Source: Novosphingobium percolationis (GTDB lineage Bacteria; Pseudomonadota; Alphaproteobacteria; Sphingomonadales; Sphingomonadaceae). Taken from it: a stretch of DNA of 64,000 bases. Of this stretch, positions 50,004 to 59,071 are shown in pieces; position 1 is the first letter of the stretch, and each line of letters opens with the position of its first letter. Both the position numbers and the translations under genes were made by a program. The notes beneath the pieces are model-generated. The model worked only from the letters and a program-made list of their open reading frames with translations. It had not been told where the DNA came from and searched no databases. The DNA lies in contig NZ_JAILYM010000008.1 of NCBI RefSeq assembly GCF_020179425.1, positions 1 through 64,000 of the forward strand, given 5' to 3'.

Positions 50004-50271
50004 ATGGGATGGCTCTCGATGACCTTGCGCGGCATGGCGCCCCATGCCACGCCCAAGGCCTATCTCGACGACCAGTGCACCTATCCGCCTGACGCGGCGG
50101 CGGGTCGAACCGAAGGCTTGCGCATCCTCAAGTCCACGGTCCGTTCCGGCGCCTACTACGCGGCGTGCCAGAACTATGGGCCGGAGGGCGAGCGCCCGCC
50201 CTTTGCCATCATCTGCCTTATCCGCTGGAACCCGCGCGCGCGCGACGGATACGTGTTCGCCTACAAGGACA
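50004..50271 (+). CDS. Conserved plasmid protein, exon 1 (interrupted by group II intron)
   Basis: AGGAGA lies 5 bp or so before the ATG. The 89 codons plus one base encode MGWLSMTLRGMAPHATPKAY through GYVFAYKD. Without splicing the frame ends at 50291 inside the intron, giving 95 residues. Spliced to 52824 it reads YKD-M-TETAGPYYFDCP and gives 205 residues, matching the layout of a conserved sphingomonad plasmid protein. The A of the new Met codon comes from this exon. Function unknown. Confidence 0.85.
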
Positions 50272-50878
50272 GTGCGCCGTTGTGGCGCTGAAAGGAGTAT
50301 CAGCAATGATGAGGTAAGTTGAGGAAGCCTCTGCCCACCAAGCTAACCTCGGGTTCGAAAAACCTGAAATCCGGAAACGGACGGGGGACAATAGCATGCT
50401 TGGAGTAAGGCCGAATGCGTCCCAGTCGTAAAGGGGCGATGCCGGTCAGGGCAAGACGCGCATGGTGAAGGCTACACTGCTTAAATCCCAGTCTGCAGCG
50501 TTTTATATAGCGGAAATTGGCGAAAGCGACTGATACGCCATTCCGGACGATGGCAAGGGTCTCATGTCTTGGCCCTTCGCTCCTCAGCCCGTCCGGCGCG
50601 CCTCTCGTCGAGGGGTTCAGTGGATGAACGGGACACCTAAACGCGTCGTATCTCCGATCAGTGTAACTACGGGATGCCCTAAACAGGCGGCCTCGGCTGA
50701 CCTGCATGGGTACGGAGCCGCCATAGTATTCAAATGCCCGGGGTAATGCCCGGGACAGATCCTCCACCGGAGGAGACGGTGCATCCGTATAAGGAACGGG
50801 CGACCGGGCCGAAAACGGTGACCACCGGGAGAAGGGCGGCAGTTGCGATACTTCAACCGGTAATCATGGGGTGTGCTG

Positions 50879-52756
50879 ATGCTACCTGAAACTGTGATGG
50901 CCCGGTTGGAGGCCATTCCGACGCTGGCAGCGTCGGGCAAACGAGTGAATGGGCTGCATCGTCTGATGGGGTCCCGGCTTCTCTGGGAGCAGGGGCTCAG
51001 CAAGATCGCCTCCAACAGGGGTGCGATGACGCCGGGTATCGATGGCGAGACATTCGCGGATTTCAGTCCCGAGGACCTCGATCCGTTGATCACCAGCGTG
51101 ACGACCGGGGCCTATAAGCCGAAACCAGTGCGTCGGGTGTTCATCCCGAAAGGCAAGGGGAAGCGGCGTCCGCTGGGTATCCCCTCGCGTGACGACCGTC
51201 TCGTCCAGGAAGTGGCGCGCCAACTTCTCGAAAAGATCTATGAGCCGGTGTTCTCGAACGCCTCACATGGATTCCGACCGGGGAGATCGTGTCACACGGC
51301 ACTTGAACATATAAAAGCCGTCTGGACGGGCGTGAAGTGGCTTGTTGACGTGGATGTCACTGGGTTCTTCGATAACATCGACCATGATGTCTTGCTCACG
51401 CTGTTGCGGAAACGGATCGACGACGAAAAGTTCGTAGGCCTGATCGGCGACATGCTGAAGGCGGGGGTCATGGAGGGGCGGACGCATAATCCGACCTACA
51501 GCGGCACTCCACAGGGTGGGATTGTCTCCCCGATCTTGGCGAACATCTACCTGCACGAGCTCGATGAGTTCGTCGCAGTGAAGATCGCTGCCTTTGAAAA
51601 GGGTAAGACCCGCGCCACCAACCCGGAATATGCGAGGGTGGCAGCGCGCATCGCAAAGCAGCGAACGCGACTCAAAAGTCTACAAGCCCGCGACAACGCT
51701 GACGAGGCGACGGTCAAAGCTGTACTGGCCAAGATCGACGTCCTGTCTAAACAGATGCGTACCTTGCCGTCGCGAGACGGTATGGACGCCGGATATCGCC
51801 GACTTCGCTACTGCCGCTATGCCGATGACTTCCTCATCGGTGTGATCGGTAGCAAGGACGACGCGCGACAGGTCTTCGCCGAGGTCAGGGCTTTCCTGAC
51901 CAACGCGTTGGCGCTGAGCGTGTCCGAGGAGAAAAGCGGTATCCGCAAGGCGAGCAATGGCGCCGCCTTCTTGGGCTACGAAGTGCGAACCTACACAGGT
52001 CGTCAGTGGACGGTGCGGAGCCAGCGTGGCTCCCAACACTTCAGCCGCCGACCTCCTTCGGAGGTGATGCAACTCAATGTGCCTTGGGAGAAGGTGTTCG
52101 GGTTCGCCGCGAGGAAGGGGTACGGAGATATGGCCGTGTTGAAGGCCAGGCACCGCAACGCCCTTCTGAACTGTAGCGATGTCGAGATCGTCCTTGCCTA
52201 TAACGCCGAACTACGGGGGTTCGCGAACTACTACGCTCTTGCGAGGGACGTGAAATTCAAGCTCAATCGCCTTGAGTTCATCCAGCGTTGGAGCATGTTC
52301 AAGACCTTGGCGAGCAAGCACAAAAGTAGCGTGCGTGTCGTTGCCGCCCGTATGAGGTCGGGGCAGGAATACAGCGTCGGCTATGTCGCCGATGGCCAGC
52401 CTCGGTCGGTCAAAGTCTGGAAGCTGATGGATCTAAAACGTGAGCGGATTGATCCGGTCAAGGTGGATATCCCGCCTTGGACGCAAATCTATTCGCACTC
52501 GCGGACCGACTGGGTGGATCGCCAGAACGCCAAGCAATGCGCGGCGTGCGGGCGAACGGACCGGCCGTGTCATGTTCATCACGTTGAAGGGCTTGCCGAT
52601 GTTTCGCACCGCGGTTTTGTCACGATGATGAAGGCAGCACGGGAGCGGAGGACGAAAGTCTTATGCGATCTGTGTCACGCCGACACCCATCGAGGACGCC
52701 TGCCCGACAGCCGGAGTATGGATGGTATTGTCGCAGCGGAGAGCCGCATGCAGTGA
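50879..52756 (+). CDS. Group II intron reverse transcriptase/maturase
   Basis: 625 residues from ATG 50879 (GTG two codons earlier). RT motifs: GIDGETFADFSPEDL, KPKPVRRVFIPKGKGKRRPL, GFRPGRSCHTALEHI, VDVDVTGFFDNIDHD, GTPQGGIVSPILANIYL and the catalytic YADDFLIG. A maturase X region follows (ALLNCSDVEIVLAYNAELRG, FANYYALA). The C-terminal HNH endonuclease has CAACGRTDRPCHVHHVEGL and CDLCHADTHRG. It helps the intron fold and splice and copies it into new targets. Catalytic Asp pair and HNH cysteines are intact. The stop lies inside domain V. Confidence 0.95.
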   Translation: MLPETVMARLEAIPTLAASGKRVNGLHRLMGSRLLWEQGLSKIASNRGAMTPGIDGETFADFSPEDLDPLITSVTTGAYKPKPVRRVFIPKGKGKRRPLGIPSRDDRLVQEVARQLLEKIYEPVFSNASHGFRPGRSCHTALEHIKAVWTGVKWLVDVDVTGFFDNIDHDVLLTLLRKRIDDEKFVGLIGDMLKAGVMEGRTHNPTYSGTPQGGIVSPILANIYLHELDEFVAVKIAAFEKGKTRATNPEYARVAARIAKQRTRLKSLQARDNADEATVKAVLAKIDVLSKQMRTLPSRDGMDAGYRRLRYCRYADDFLIGVIGSKDDARQVFAEVRAFLTNALALSVSEEKSGIRKASNGAAFLGYEVRTYTGRQWTVRSQRGSQHFSRRPPSEVMQLNVPWEKVFGFAARKGYGDMAVLKARHRNALLNCSDVEIVLAYNAELRGFANYYALARDVKFKLNRLEFIQRWSMFKTLASKHKSSVRVVAARMRSGQEYSVGYVADGQPRSVKVWKLMDLKRERIDPVKVDIPPWTQIYSHSRTDWVDRQNAKQCAACGRTDRPCHVHHVEGLADVSHRGFVTMMKAARERRTKVLCDLCHADTHRGRLPDSRSMDGIVAAESRMQ

Positions 52757-52823
52757 AAGCTGCACGTGCGGTTCGGCGGGGGGATCAGGGCTGACTCTCT
52801 GAGCAGCACCAATCCTACCCGAC
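52741..52823 (+). ncRNA. Group II intron domains V and VI
   Basis: Domain V (52741-52774): GAGCCGCA pairs with TGCGGTTC, GCAG with CTGC, capped by TGAAAG, with the catalytic AGC near the 5' side. Domain VI (about 52775-52820) ends in CCTACCCGAC, the usual 3' splice boundary with a bulged-A branch site expected in its stem. Confidence 0.85.
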
Positions 52824-53173
52824 TGACGGAAACGGCGGGGCCCTACTACTTCGATTGTCCGGCCTCGATCCTCGACCTGCTGGGGCCGCCGATCAATGAC
52901 CATGCCGCTGAATGGCGTGCCAAATGTCGCCAGCGTCTCGCGCTGACCTCACGTCGCAAGCCGCGACCAGGCGACACCCTGGTGCTCCCCGAACCGCTGA
53001 CATTTTCCGACGGGATCAGCGAGCAGACGTTCCAGGTTGGCTCCTGGGGCACCAGGACTGTTCTCCTGCGCGCGGGCGACGGGGCTGGTGTGCGGATCTC
53101 ACGGCTGATGAGCAGGGCCTGGACCCTTGTCGCGCCCGAGGCGGCGGCATCAGCCGCCTCGGGCGCGGGGTGA
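52824..53173 (+). CDS. Conserved plasmid protein, exon 2
   Basis: Continues the gene at 50004: TG plus 116 codons, TETAGPYYFDCPASILDLLG, then AEWRAKCRQRLALTSRRKPR and VLPEPLTFSDGISEQTFQVG, ending in an alanine-rich tail. A frame open from 52766 into the intron's domain VI would also cover it without a real start. Separate translation is unlikely; splicing restores a 205-residue protein. Confidence 0.85.
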
Positions 53174-53277
53174 TCGGCGCGGCCGGCGCGCAGCCGGTCT
53201 GACCCCTCGGAGGTTCACCAATTCTGGCGCGGCCGGGACCGCTGCTACGCAAACTCTCGACAAGAAGGAATTGGCCC

Positions 53278-53946
53278 ATGTCCAATTGCTATACGCATAC
53301 CTGCTTCGCGTTCCGCGTGACGCCTGACGAGCACGCGCTTCTCGCCGAGGCGATCGCGCTTGCGGCATTCCTCGAAGGAGAACCGCTCCCGGACGAGATC
53401 GCAACGCGCTGGGCGCAAGCTGACGCCAGCTTTCGCGCGCTGTTCCCGGCTATTGACGAAAATCCGGTGTCAGGGTTCCTTGCGATCTTCAACGATCCCG
53501 ATTTCCCGACCTTCGGCACGCAATTCGTGTTCGGCGACCAAAATCCGGCCTCGATCTCGGTGTTCGGGCAAGCCGACCAGTTCGAGCCGGACGCGGTTGC
53601 GGCCTTGTTCCAGCGGATCCTCACGCGATCGTGGCCGCTGATCGTCACCTGGGGCTACGACAGCGATCGATACCAGCCCGACGCTTTCGGCGGTGGCGGC
53701 TTCCGGATCGATGCCGATGGCATCCACTGGATCGAGACCAGCCACCTCAATGACAACGCGAGGTTCGCCCCGAAACTGGTCCTTGCCATGCGGGATGATG
53801 AGGAGGGGTTGCTGTTCTGGAACAAGACCGCCGGTTTCGGATCCCTCGAGACGGCGGACGTCTTCACCGAGGAGCAGGCGCGGGACCTCCCGATCGCCCA
53901 TGACCAGCCCAAGTGGATCGCCTTGCCGCGCGGCTTGAGGAACTGA
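53278..53946 (+). CDS. Conserved plasmid protein, 222 residues
   Basis: GAAGGA lies about 8 bp before the ATG. Begins MSNCYTHTCFAFRVTPDEHA; the middle is aromatic and acidic (FNDPDFPTFGTQFVFGDQNP). No membrane segment or catalytic pattern. It shares strand and style with the interrupted gene upstream and with other ardC-region genes, so likely one operon. Function unknown. Confidence 0.65.
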   Translation: MSNCYTHTCFAFRVTPDEHALLAEAIALAAFLEGEPLPDEIATRWAQADASFRALFPAIDENPVSGFLAIFNDPDFPTFGTQFVFGDQNPASISVFGQADQFEPDAVAALFQRILTRSWPLIVTWGYDSDRYQPDAFGGGGFRIDADGIHWIETSHLNDNARFAPKLVLAMRDDEEGLLFWNKTAGFGSLETADVFTEEQARDLPIAHDQPKWIALPRGLRN

Positions 53947-54255
53947 GCGGCACGAGCCTGCCCGGAACGGCGCCGTGGGCGGGTCCGGCGCGATAGCCTG
54001 GGCTCCCCTTGCTCCGACCCTTTCGCTTCCTGTCCGACCATCCGGTCTTCGACCGGGCTTCTCCGGCGATGCCGGACCTGGCCGTGTGCCCGGGGGCGGG
54101 ACTCTCGCTTCGGCCGCTGCCTCCGTGTCCGGCTCTGGCGGCGGGATCAGAGAGAAGGGGGTGAGGAGGAAGGTGTGGCGGGAATGGACCCGTTCACGAA
54201 CCCGTACCGGCCCCCGAGCAGCAAGACGGGGCGGCATTTGAAGGAGAATACGGCA
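53947..54255. promoter_or_regulatory. Leader region of DUF736 copy 2
   Basis: 309 bases with no gene. It contains the 20-bp CCCCG/CGGGG leader motif at 54212-54231 and AAGGAG at 54241-54246. Otherwise nothing recognised. Confidence 0.4.
54212..54231 (+). promoter_or_regulatory. DUF736 leader hairpin, copy 2
   Basis: Identical 20-mer to 38671-38690, CCCCGAGCAGCAAGACGGGG, 24 bp before the second DUF736 start. Conservation outside the genes points to a functional RNA or operator. Confidence 0.5.
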
Positions 54256-54717
54256 ATGAACATCGGTCAACTCAAGAAGAATGCCTCCGGCAACTTCATC
54301 GGCAAGATCCAGACGGCGACGATCGACCTCGTCATCGGCCTGCGCCCGGTCACCTCGACCAATCCCGACGCGCCGCGTTTCGATGTCATGGTGCGCACGC
54401 GCAATGGCACCTTCATCCCGGCCGGTGGCCTGTGGGAGAAGATGGCGGCCAACGGCACCGGCGCCTTCCTCCAGGGCCAGATCGACGATCCGAGCTTCGA
54501 GGCGCCGCTGTCGATCGCGCTGTTCACCCAGCAGGACGGCGCGCTCAACGTGGTCTGGTCGCGTCCGCGCCGCCGCATGACCAATCCCTTCGACGAGGGT
54601 GCACCCACCAGCGCCGATGGCGACACCACCTTCAGCCCGCGCAGCGAAACCTTCGCCGCCCCCAGCGAAGATCCCTTTGCCTCTGCGACGGGCGATTACG
54701 TCGGCGCTGAAGCCTGA
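54256..54717 (+). CDS. DUF736 protein, copy 2
   Basis: 153 residues, AAGGAG about 9 bp before the ATG. MNIGQLKKNASGNFIGKIQT, FDVMVRTRNGTFIPAGGLWE, FLQGQIDDPSFEAPLSIALF and NVVWSRPRRRM align with copy 1 at 38714 over about 110 residues. It has an extra acidic, Ser/Thr-rich tail of about 40 residues. A strong terminator follows. DUF736 function is unknown; the linkage to ssb and ArdC suggests a plasmid DNA role. Confidence 0.88.
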   Translation: MNIGQLKKNASGNFIGKIQTATIDLVIGLRPVTSTNPDAPRFDVMVRTRNGTFIPAGGLWEKMAANGTGAFLQGQIDDPSFEAPLSIALFTQQDGALNVVWSRPRRRMTNPFDEGAPTSADGDTTFSPRSETFAAPSEDPFASATGDYVGAEA

Positions 54718-54744
54718 ACCCCCCAGGCTTCCCCGACCAACCTT

Positions 54745-54782
54745 GCGGTCCGACCTCCCCCGCGGTCGGACCGCATTTTTTT
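54745..54782 (+). terminator. Rho-independent terminator after DUF736 copy 2
   Basis: Perfect 11-bp stem GCGGTCCGACC/GGTCGGACCGC (54745-54755 and 54764-54774), 8-base loop, then A and seven T. Confidence 0.9.
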
Positions 54783-55463
54783 GTAGGCGGGGACAGAGGC
54801 ACGCGCGGCGGTTGCCAGTTGGGAGGGCAGTCCGCGCACCGCTCCCCGGAGCAACGGGCGCCCTATGGGCGCCGCCCAATGCGGTGATCACGGTCGCCCG
54901 CCAACGACGAATACGGTGATATGCAGGTACTCCGTGCCTCGCCCGGAGGCGGGATCGTGGCCGCCCGAACTGCGGCTGTCGCCACGCCGTCGTTGTGTCC
55001 ATGCGCTGGCGCCAAGGCCGATGCGTCGACCGTGCGGAGCGCCTCGCGAGGCCTGGTTGCGCCTTCGTCTCACTGGTCCTCATCCGTCCCTGATGGGCGT
55101 GCAGGTCGGGGCCCTGCATGACAGCACCGCCCGCCACCGGCACCGAAACGCGATTTCCCGTCAGCCGCATCGCGGCGCGAGAGAAACGGTCATGTCCATG
55201 ACGGGCCACACCTTCAGCACCATCGGTTGGCCATCCGCCAGACGGGATGAAACTCTTCGCCCGTGCACGACCTTTGCAACCGCCGACCTCAAGCGGCCGT
55301 GTTGTCGGCCTGACGGCCTCCGCCCGCACCACCCGCTTGGGATCAGCGGTTCCCCTCGCCGGACGGCACGCCGCCCGCTCGGTGCAAAGCCCGCTCATGC
55401 CCGGGCTTCGCCTTTGTTCATCCCGGCGGGATTGGCCCGCCGATGACACCGAAGGAATGGCGC
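54783..55463. other. Long gene-free stretch before ssb
   Basis: About 680 bases. Open frames exist on both strands, but all lack ribosome sites and recognisable protein character. A promoter for ssb should lie near the right end. I saw no iterons or AT-rich origin-like block. Confidence 0.4.
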
Positions 55464-55793
55464 ATGAACAAGGTTTTTCTCTCCGGTCGCATCACCGCAG
55501 ACGTTTCGCGCTTCGGCACCGACAGCAAGGGCGGCGTGATGTTCACGCTGGTGACCAGCAAGCCGGTCATCAAGGACGGCAAGGTCCAGAAGGACGAGAA
55601 CGGCTACACCGAGACCTACGACCAGTTCCACACGGTCAAGGCCTTCGGCGGCCTCGGCAAGGCGATCGCCAACAACAAGCACAAGGGCGACAAGCTGCTC
55701 GTGACCGGCGAGATCCGCTACTCGCGCAACGAGCGCGACTGCAAGACCTACTACAACACCGAGATCGTCGCCGACGAGATCGAGTTCATCTGA
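55464..55793 (+). CDS. ssb: Single-stranded DNA-binding protein
   Basis: 109 residues from ATG 55464 (MNKVFLSGRITADVSRFGTD). The OB fold is visible: MFTLVTSKPVIKDGKV, YDQFHTVKAFGGLGKAIANN, KLLVTGEIRYSRNERDCKTY, EIVADEIEFI. It is short and lacks the acidic C-terminal tip of chromosomal SSB, typical of plasmid-encoded versions that coat single strands after transfer. A hairpin terminator follows directly. Confidence 0.9.
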   Translation: MNKVFLSGRITADVSRFGTDSKGGVMFTLVTSKPVIKDGKVQKDENGYTETYDQFHTVKAFGGLGKAIANNKHKGDKLLVTGEIRYSRNERDCKTYYNTEIVADEIEFI

Positions 55794-55804
55794 CCACCGT
55801 GAGC

Positions 55805-55831
55805 GGGCGGCCCCACTAGGCCGCCCACTTT
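55805..55831 (+). terminator. Terminator after ssb
   Basis: GGGCGGCC (55805-55812) pairs with GGCCGCCC (55819-55826), 6-base loop, followed by ACTTT. Confidence 0.65.
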
Positions 55832-56239
55832 CGCGTGTTCGCGGGGTCAGCCCCCGTGCGCGATCGTCATCATCATCGTCGCGATTGTGAGGGTCGGCGC
55901 GGACGCGCCGGCCCTTTTGTCGTGTTTCCTCTCCCCTGGCGGATGCCCGCCCGGGGAGAGGAAGGAGCTGTAATACCCAACCCTTTCTGTGTCCTCCCAG
56001 TGTGGCAACCCGGCCTGGCGCCCCGTCAAGGATGCACGGTTCCCCCAATTTTGCCGCCGGCGGCCTTGCGGCCCCCGTCCCCAAAATCGGCTCCCCCATG
56101 CCCCGCTTCGCGGCGTCAACCGGGGTCCGGGCCGCTGTCCGCGCCCCGGCTTCCCGGTCAACGTCCCTGACGGGGCTGGGCACGGCTTGCCGGATGAGGG
56201 GCGTCATCAAGCCGATGACGAAACGCAGGAGCTGAACCC
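55832..56239. other. Gene-free region before DUF2493 gene
   Basis: About 410 bases (446 from the ssb stop) holding one copy of a duplicated non-coding element (56024-56116). No gene supported. GAAACGCAGGAGCTGAACCC precedes the DUF2493 start. Confidence 0.4.
56024..56116 (+). repeat. Duplicated non-coding hairpin element, copy 1
   Basis: Shares TCAAGGATG, CGGT, CCCCCAATTTT, AAAATCGGC, CCCCC and a following GC-rich run with 58774-58843. The inner arms CAATTTT and AAAATCG can pair. Copy 1 lies about 125 bp before the DUF2493 gene. Confidence 0.55.
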
Positions 56240-57268
56240 ATGCAAACCTTCTCGAACTTCGCCGATCTCGCGAGCTTCATCGCCGAGGAAACCGGATCGA
56301 CCGACCAGGCCTCGACCTACGCGCATGCCTTCATCGAGCACGACGAACGCGCCAAGCTGTCCATCGTCGATGAGGCGGAAGTCTGCTTCATGCCCGATCC
56401 CGACCAAGCCCGCGCCGCTGTCGAAATGGTCATGACCACGCTGTTCGATGTGCTGCGCGATACGCGGCTCGAACCCTTCGCCGCCGATCTCGCCTGGGGC
56501 TTTGCCAACAGCTTCCACGTTGTCGCCAAGCGCATCGAGGGCCGCGAGGACGATGCCGCCAGGGAACTCGGAGAACTGGTGCGCATCTCCGATCCGTCTG
56601 AAATCCACGCCACGCAGGTCGAGGACACCCGCCTGCTGTGCGAGACGCTCGAGAGCTGCCGCGAGGCAATGGAGTGCATGCGCGACCACGCCGGGCAAGT
56701 GTTCCACGTCGAAACCGGACGGCCTTTCTCGACCACGCGGGGATCGCGGGTCAGCTCGGCCACGACCGCGAGCCAGATCGAGGCCCGCGATTTCCTGGCA
56801 GCGCGCGCAGCCAAGCGTCGCGAGGCGCATGCGCCGACCGGTCCCGTCGTGATCTTCTCAGGTGGCGACACCTGGCATGACCACGAACTGCTCTACAAGG
56901 CGCTCGACGATACTTTCGCGCGCATTCCGAGCATGATCCTTGCGACCACCGCCCAACACCGGGGATGCGACCAGATCGCCCACGCCTGGGCGGCTTCGCG
57001 CGGCGTTGCGACCGTGCGCTTCACGCTCAATCGCGCGATGGGCAAGCGCGCAGGGTTCGCCCGCAACGAGCAGATGATGAACCTCAAGCCTGTCCACGCG
57101 GTCATCTGCGAGGGATCGGGGCTTCAGGCCAACCTTCTGACCAAGGTGCGCGAGGCGGGCGTTCCCTACCATGCCTTCGCCGCGAGCCACCAGCAGCCAG
57201 CCTTTCCCGAAGGTGCGCCTGCCGTGAACGGGCAGCGGCGGTTTGCGCGACGCGGTGCCGCCTTCTGA
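56240..57268 (+). CDS. DUF2493 (SLOG-like) protein
   Basis: 342 residues. The N-terminal 190 are helical and acidic. The C-terminal DUF2493 domain is at about 205-320, a Rossmann-like SLOG fold: GPVVIFSGGDTWHDHELLYK, GCDQIAHAWAASRGVATVRF and the RNEQMMNLKPVHAVICEGSG region that would bind a nucleotide. SLOG proteins bind or cleave nucleotide signals; this one is a regular member of sphingomonad plasmid cores. Substrate unknown. Downstream genes converge on it. Confidence 0.85.
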   Translation: MQTFSNFADLASFIAEETGSTDQASTYAHAFIEHDERAKLSIVDEAEVCFMPDPDQARAAVEMVMTTLFDVLRDTRLEPFAADLAWGFANSFHVVAKRIEGREDDAARELGELVRISDPSEIHATQVEDTRLLCETLESCREAMECMRDHAGQVFHVETGRPFSTTRGSRVSSATTASQIEARDFLAARAAKRREAHAPTGPVVIFSGGDTWHDHELLYKALDDTFARIPSMILATTAQHRGCDQIAHAWAASRGVATVRFTLNRAMGKRAGFARNEQMMNLKPVHAVICEGSGLQANLLTKVREAGVPYHAFAASHQQPAFPEGAPAVNGQRRFARRGAAF

Positions 57269-57403
57269 GCTTGCCCCAAGGAGGGCGCTGCACCCCGCGG
57301 CGTCCTCCAGTTTTCTCATTTCTTGTTCTGGCGGCAAGGCACGCGGGCGTAGTGGGGCCCTGGCCCCACATGCCGCGCGCCTGGTCGGGACAAGCAAGAG
57401 CGA

Positions 57404-58597
57404 TCAGGACCGGGGCGCAGGCGGCGGCAGGGCGTCACCTGGTTGCCAGACCACATGGCGCACCCCCGGCGTCATCATCAGCGCGGCGAGCGCGTCGTCG
57501 TAGGCGGGATCGGGCACGTTGCGCACGAGGTGGACCGCAGTCGCATCGAGCCCGGTATCCTTGAGCGCGATGCTGGCGATCGGTTGGTCAGGCCCAAGGT
57601 TGACCCTCAGCCCCTTCACGAACCGACGCCCCTCCCCAACGGCCCTGCTCACCAGCGCGCGTTCGTCGAGGCTTTCGTAGGGCATCCACTCGCGCGTCAG
57701 CGGCATGACCGCGATTTCGAAAAGCTGGGGCAGGCCCGAGGCGCCGATCGAGAAGGTGGCGCTCATCACCAGGTGTCCGCCGCCACCATCCGAGAGCCAC
57801 AGCTCTTCCTCGACCGCGAACCGCTTGTGGAAGCGGCGCGCCATGTCCTCGTCCATCAGGAACGGCCAGTCGGGCAGGTGGCGCACCACGATCTTCTCGC
57901 CGAAACGCGCTGGCTCGATCGCCTTGATCTCGCCGATCACGACCATGATGGCTTCGCTCGAGGCATGCGCCATCGCGAGGTCCGACCGGCGACGCCCGGC
58001 GATGTTCTCCTTCTGCTCGAGTTGGAAGGTCTCGGGCACGAACAGCACGGGCGCCAGGCTTTCACCGCGCGCCCTGCAGGCAAGCCCGGCATGGAGCAGC
58101 GCGCGCCGGACCACGAACCAGTTGCGCTTGCCCCCCATGCGCGGATGCCAGTGCGTCAGTTCGGCCTTGTCCCACAGGAAATGCAGCAGCCCTTGCATCG
58201 TCAGGCGCAGGCCATTGGTCCTGACCGCAGGCTTGTCGTTGGTGAAAGCCGAAGGCGCCGCGCGCGCCGGCCCGCGCGACAGTGGAAACGCGAACTTGAG
58301 TTCGGTCTCGCCGCTGTCCTCGTGCTCTACCACGGCTGAGCCTCTGACCTGGCCGAGCCCTGTCAGGAAATCGGGCGCCTCGTAGTGGTTGCAGGCCGAG
58401 GCGTGGCGCGGCCCCGTGCCGGGCCAGCGCGCCAGCACGTATCCACCCTGTCGGTGCGCGATGTAGAGCGGCAGCTTGTGATCGCGCCGGCACAGGCAGA
58501 TCGCGCGTTCGCGCTGGCCGTGCGCCTGCGCGAGCAAGCCGGCAAGACTCGGATCGTCCTCGGCGATCTCGCGCTCCAGCAGATGATAGTGCTGCAT
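57404..58597 (-). CDS. DUF1173-family protein
   Basis: 397 residues from ATG 58597, with GGAGGG 6 bp upstream; the frame is open to 58750. Cys-rich start: RERAICLCRRDHKLPLYIAH, then YVLARWPGTGPRHASACNHY, followed by NGLRLTMQGLLHFLWDKAEL and WHPRMGGKRNWFVVRRALLH. These are the DUF1173 hallmarks found on plasmids and ICEs. No named activity; a role in element biology is assumed. It converges on the DUF2493 gene. Confidence 0.82.
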   Translation of the reverse strand: MQHYHLLEREIAEDDPSLAGLLAQAHGQRERAICLCRRDHKLPLYIAHRQGGYVLARWPGTGPRHASACNHYEAPDFLTGLGQVRGSAVVEHEDSGETELKFAFPLSRGPARAAPSAFTNDKPAVRTNGLRLTMQGLLHFLWDKAELTHWHPRMGGKRNWFVVRRALLHAGLACRARGESLAPVLFVPETFQLEQKENIAGRRRSDLAMAHASSEAIMVVIGEIKAIEPARFGEKIVVRHLPDWPFLMDEDMARRFHKRFAVEEELWLSDGGGGHLVMSATFSIGASGLPQLFEIAVMPLTREWMPYESLDERALVSRAVGEGRRFVKGLRVNLGPDQPIASIALKDTGLDATAVHLVRNVPDPAYDDALAALMMTPGVRHVVWQPGDALPPPAPRS

Positions 58598-58918
58598 GTC
58601 TGGCCCTCCGGCGCTTGCGAACAACGACAGCGTCGGAACCGGGCATCGTGCAACGCGCAGGCAGCGACACCATCCCGCTGCCATCATAAGGGGGCAGGGG
58701 CGGCCCCTGCAAGGACACACAAACACAACAGGTCGCCATAGCCGTCCCATGATGGTGGCGGTGCGCGGCCTCCCTCAAGGATGAGCGGTACCCCCAATTT
58801 TTCCTGACGGAAAAATCGGCACCCCCGCTCCCCGCTGCGCGGCGGCTTCGCCGTCCTTGACCGAGACCACGCACCACCACCGTCCGCCTGCCCGTCGATA
58901 CCGACGAAGGAGGCCACG
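58598..58918. other. Divergent region, DUF1173 and small acidic protein
   Basis: 321 bases between two divergent genes; it holds copy 2 of the duplicated hairpin element (58774-58843). Nothing else recognised. Confidence 0.4.
58774..58843 (+). repeat. Duplicated non-coding hairpin element, copy 2
   Basis: Same order of blocks as copy 1: TCAAGGATG, CGGT, CCCCCAATTTTT, AAAATCGGC, CCCCC. Here ATTTTTCC-TGAC-GGAAAAAT is a perfect 8-bp hairpin. It lies 76 bp before the small acidic gene. Confidence 0.6.
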
Positions 58919-59071
58919 ATGACCAATCCCACTAACCAACACGACGATCTCGACGGCATCATCGCCAGCCTCGAACAGGCATGGCTGGCACAGGCACAGA
59001 GCACGGCCGAAGCATCGCTTGCCACCGACGGGCAGGCCGGGACGGCGGAAGGCGAATGGTGGGGCGACTAG
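58919..59071 (+). CDS. Small acidic protein, 50 residues
   Basis: An excellent GAAGGAGG ends 5 bp before the ATG. The protein begins MTNPTNQHDDLDGIIASLEQ and ends EGEWWGD, acidic and helical. Small proteins of this style occur beside DUF1173 genes on related elements. Function unknown. Confidence 0.6.
   Translation: MTNPTNQHDDLDGIIASLEQAWLAQAQSTAEASLATDGQAGTAEGEWWGD

Larger units (their letters stand above)
50272..52823 (+). mobile_element. Complete group II intron
   Basis: 2,552 bp. The 5' end is GTGCGCC, the bacterial group II consensus, and the 3' end is CCTACCCGAC. Bases 50272-50878 hold the structured domains I-IV without another gene; the intron protein lies in domain IV; domain V is at 52741-52774 and domain VI follows. 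Exons join in frame (A|TG). All parts needed for self-splicing and retrohoming appear present. The host gene sits directly downstream of the transposon-split gene. Confidence 0.92.

Noticed and set aside
53470..55449. 659-codon minus-strand frame across DUF736 copy 2 and intergenic DNA
   Set aside because: Crosses a strong terminator and two genes on the other strand; composition is low-complexity and no domain is recognised.
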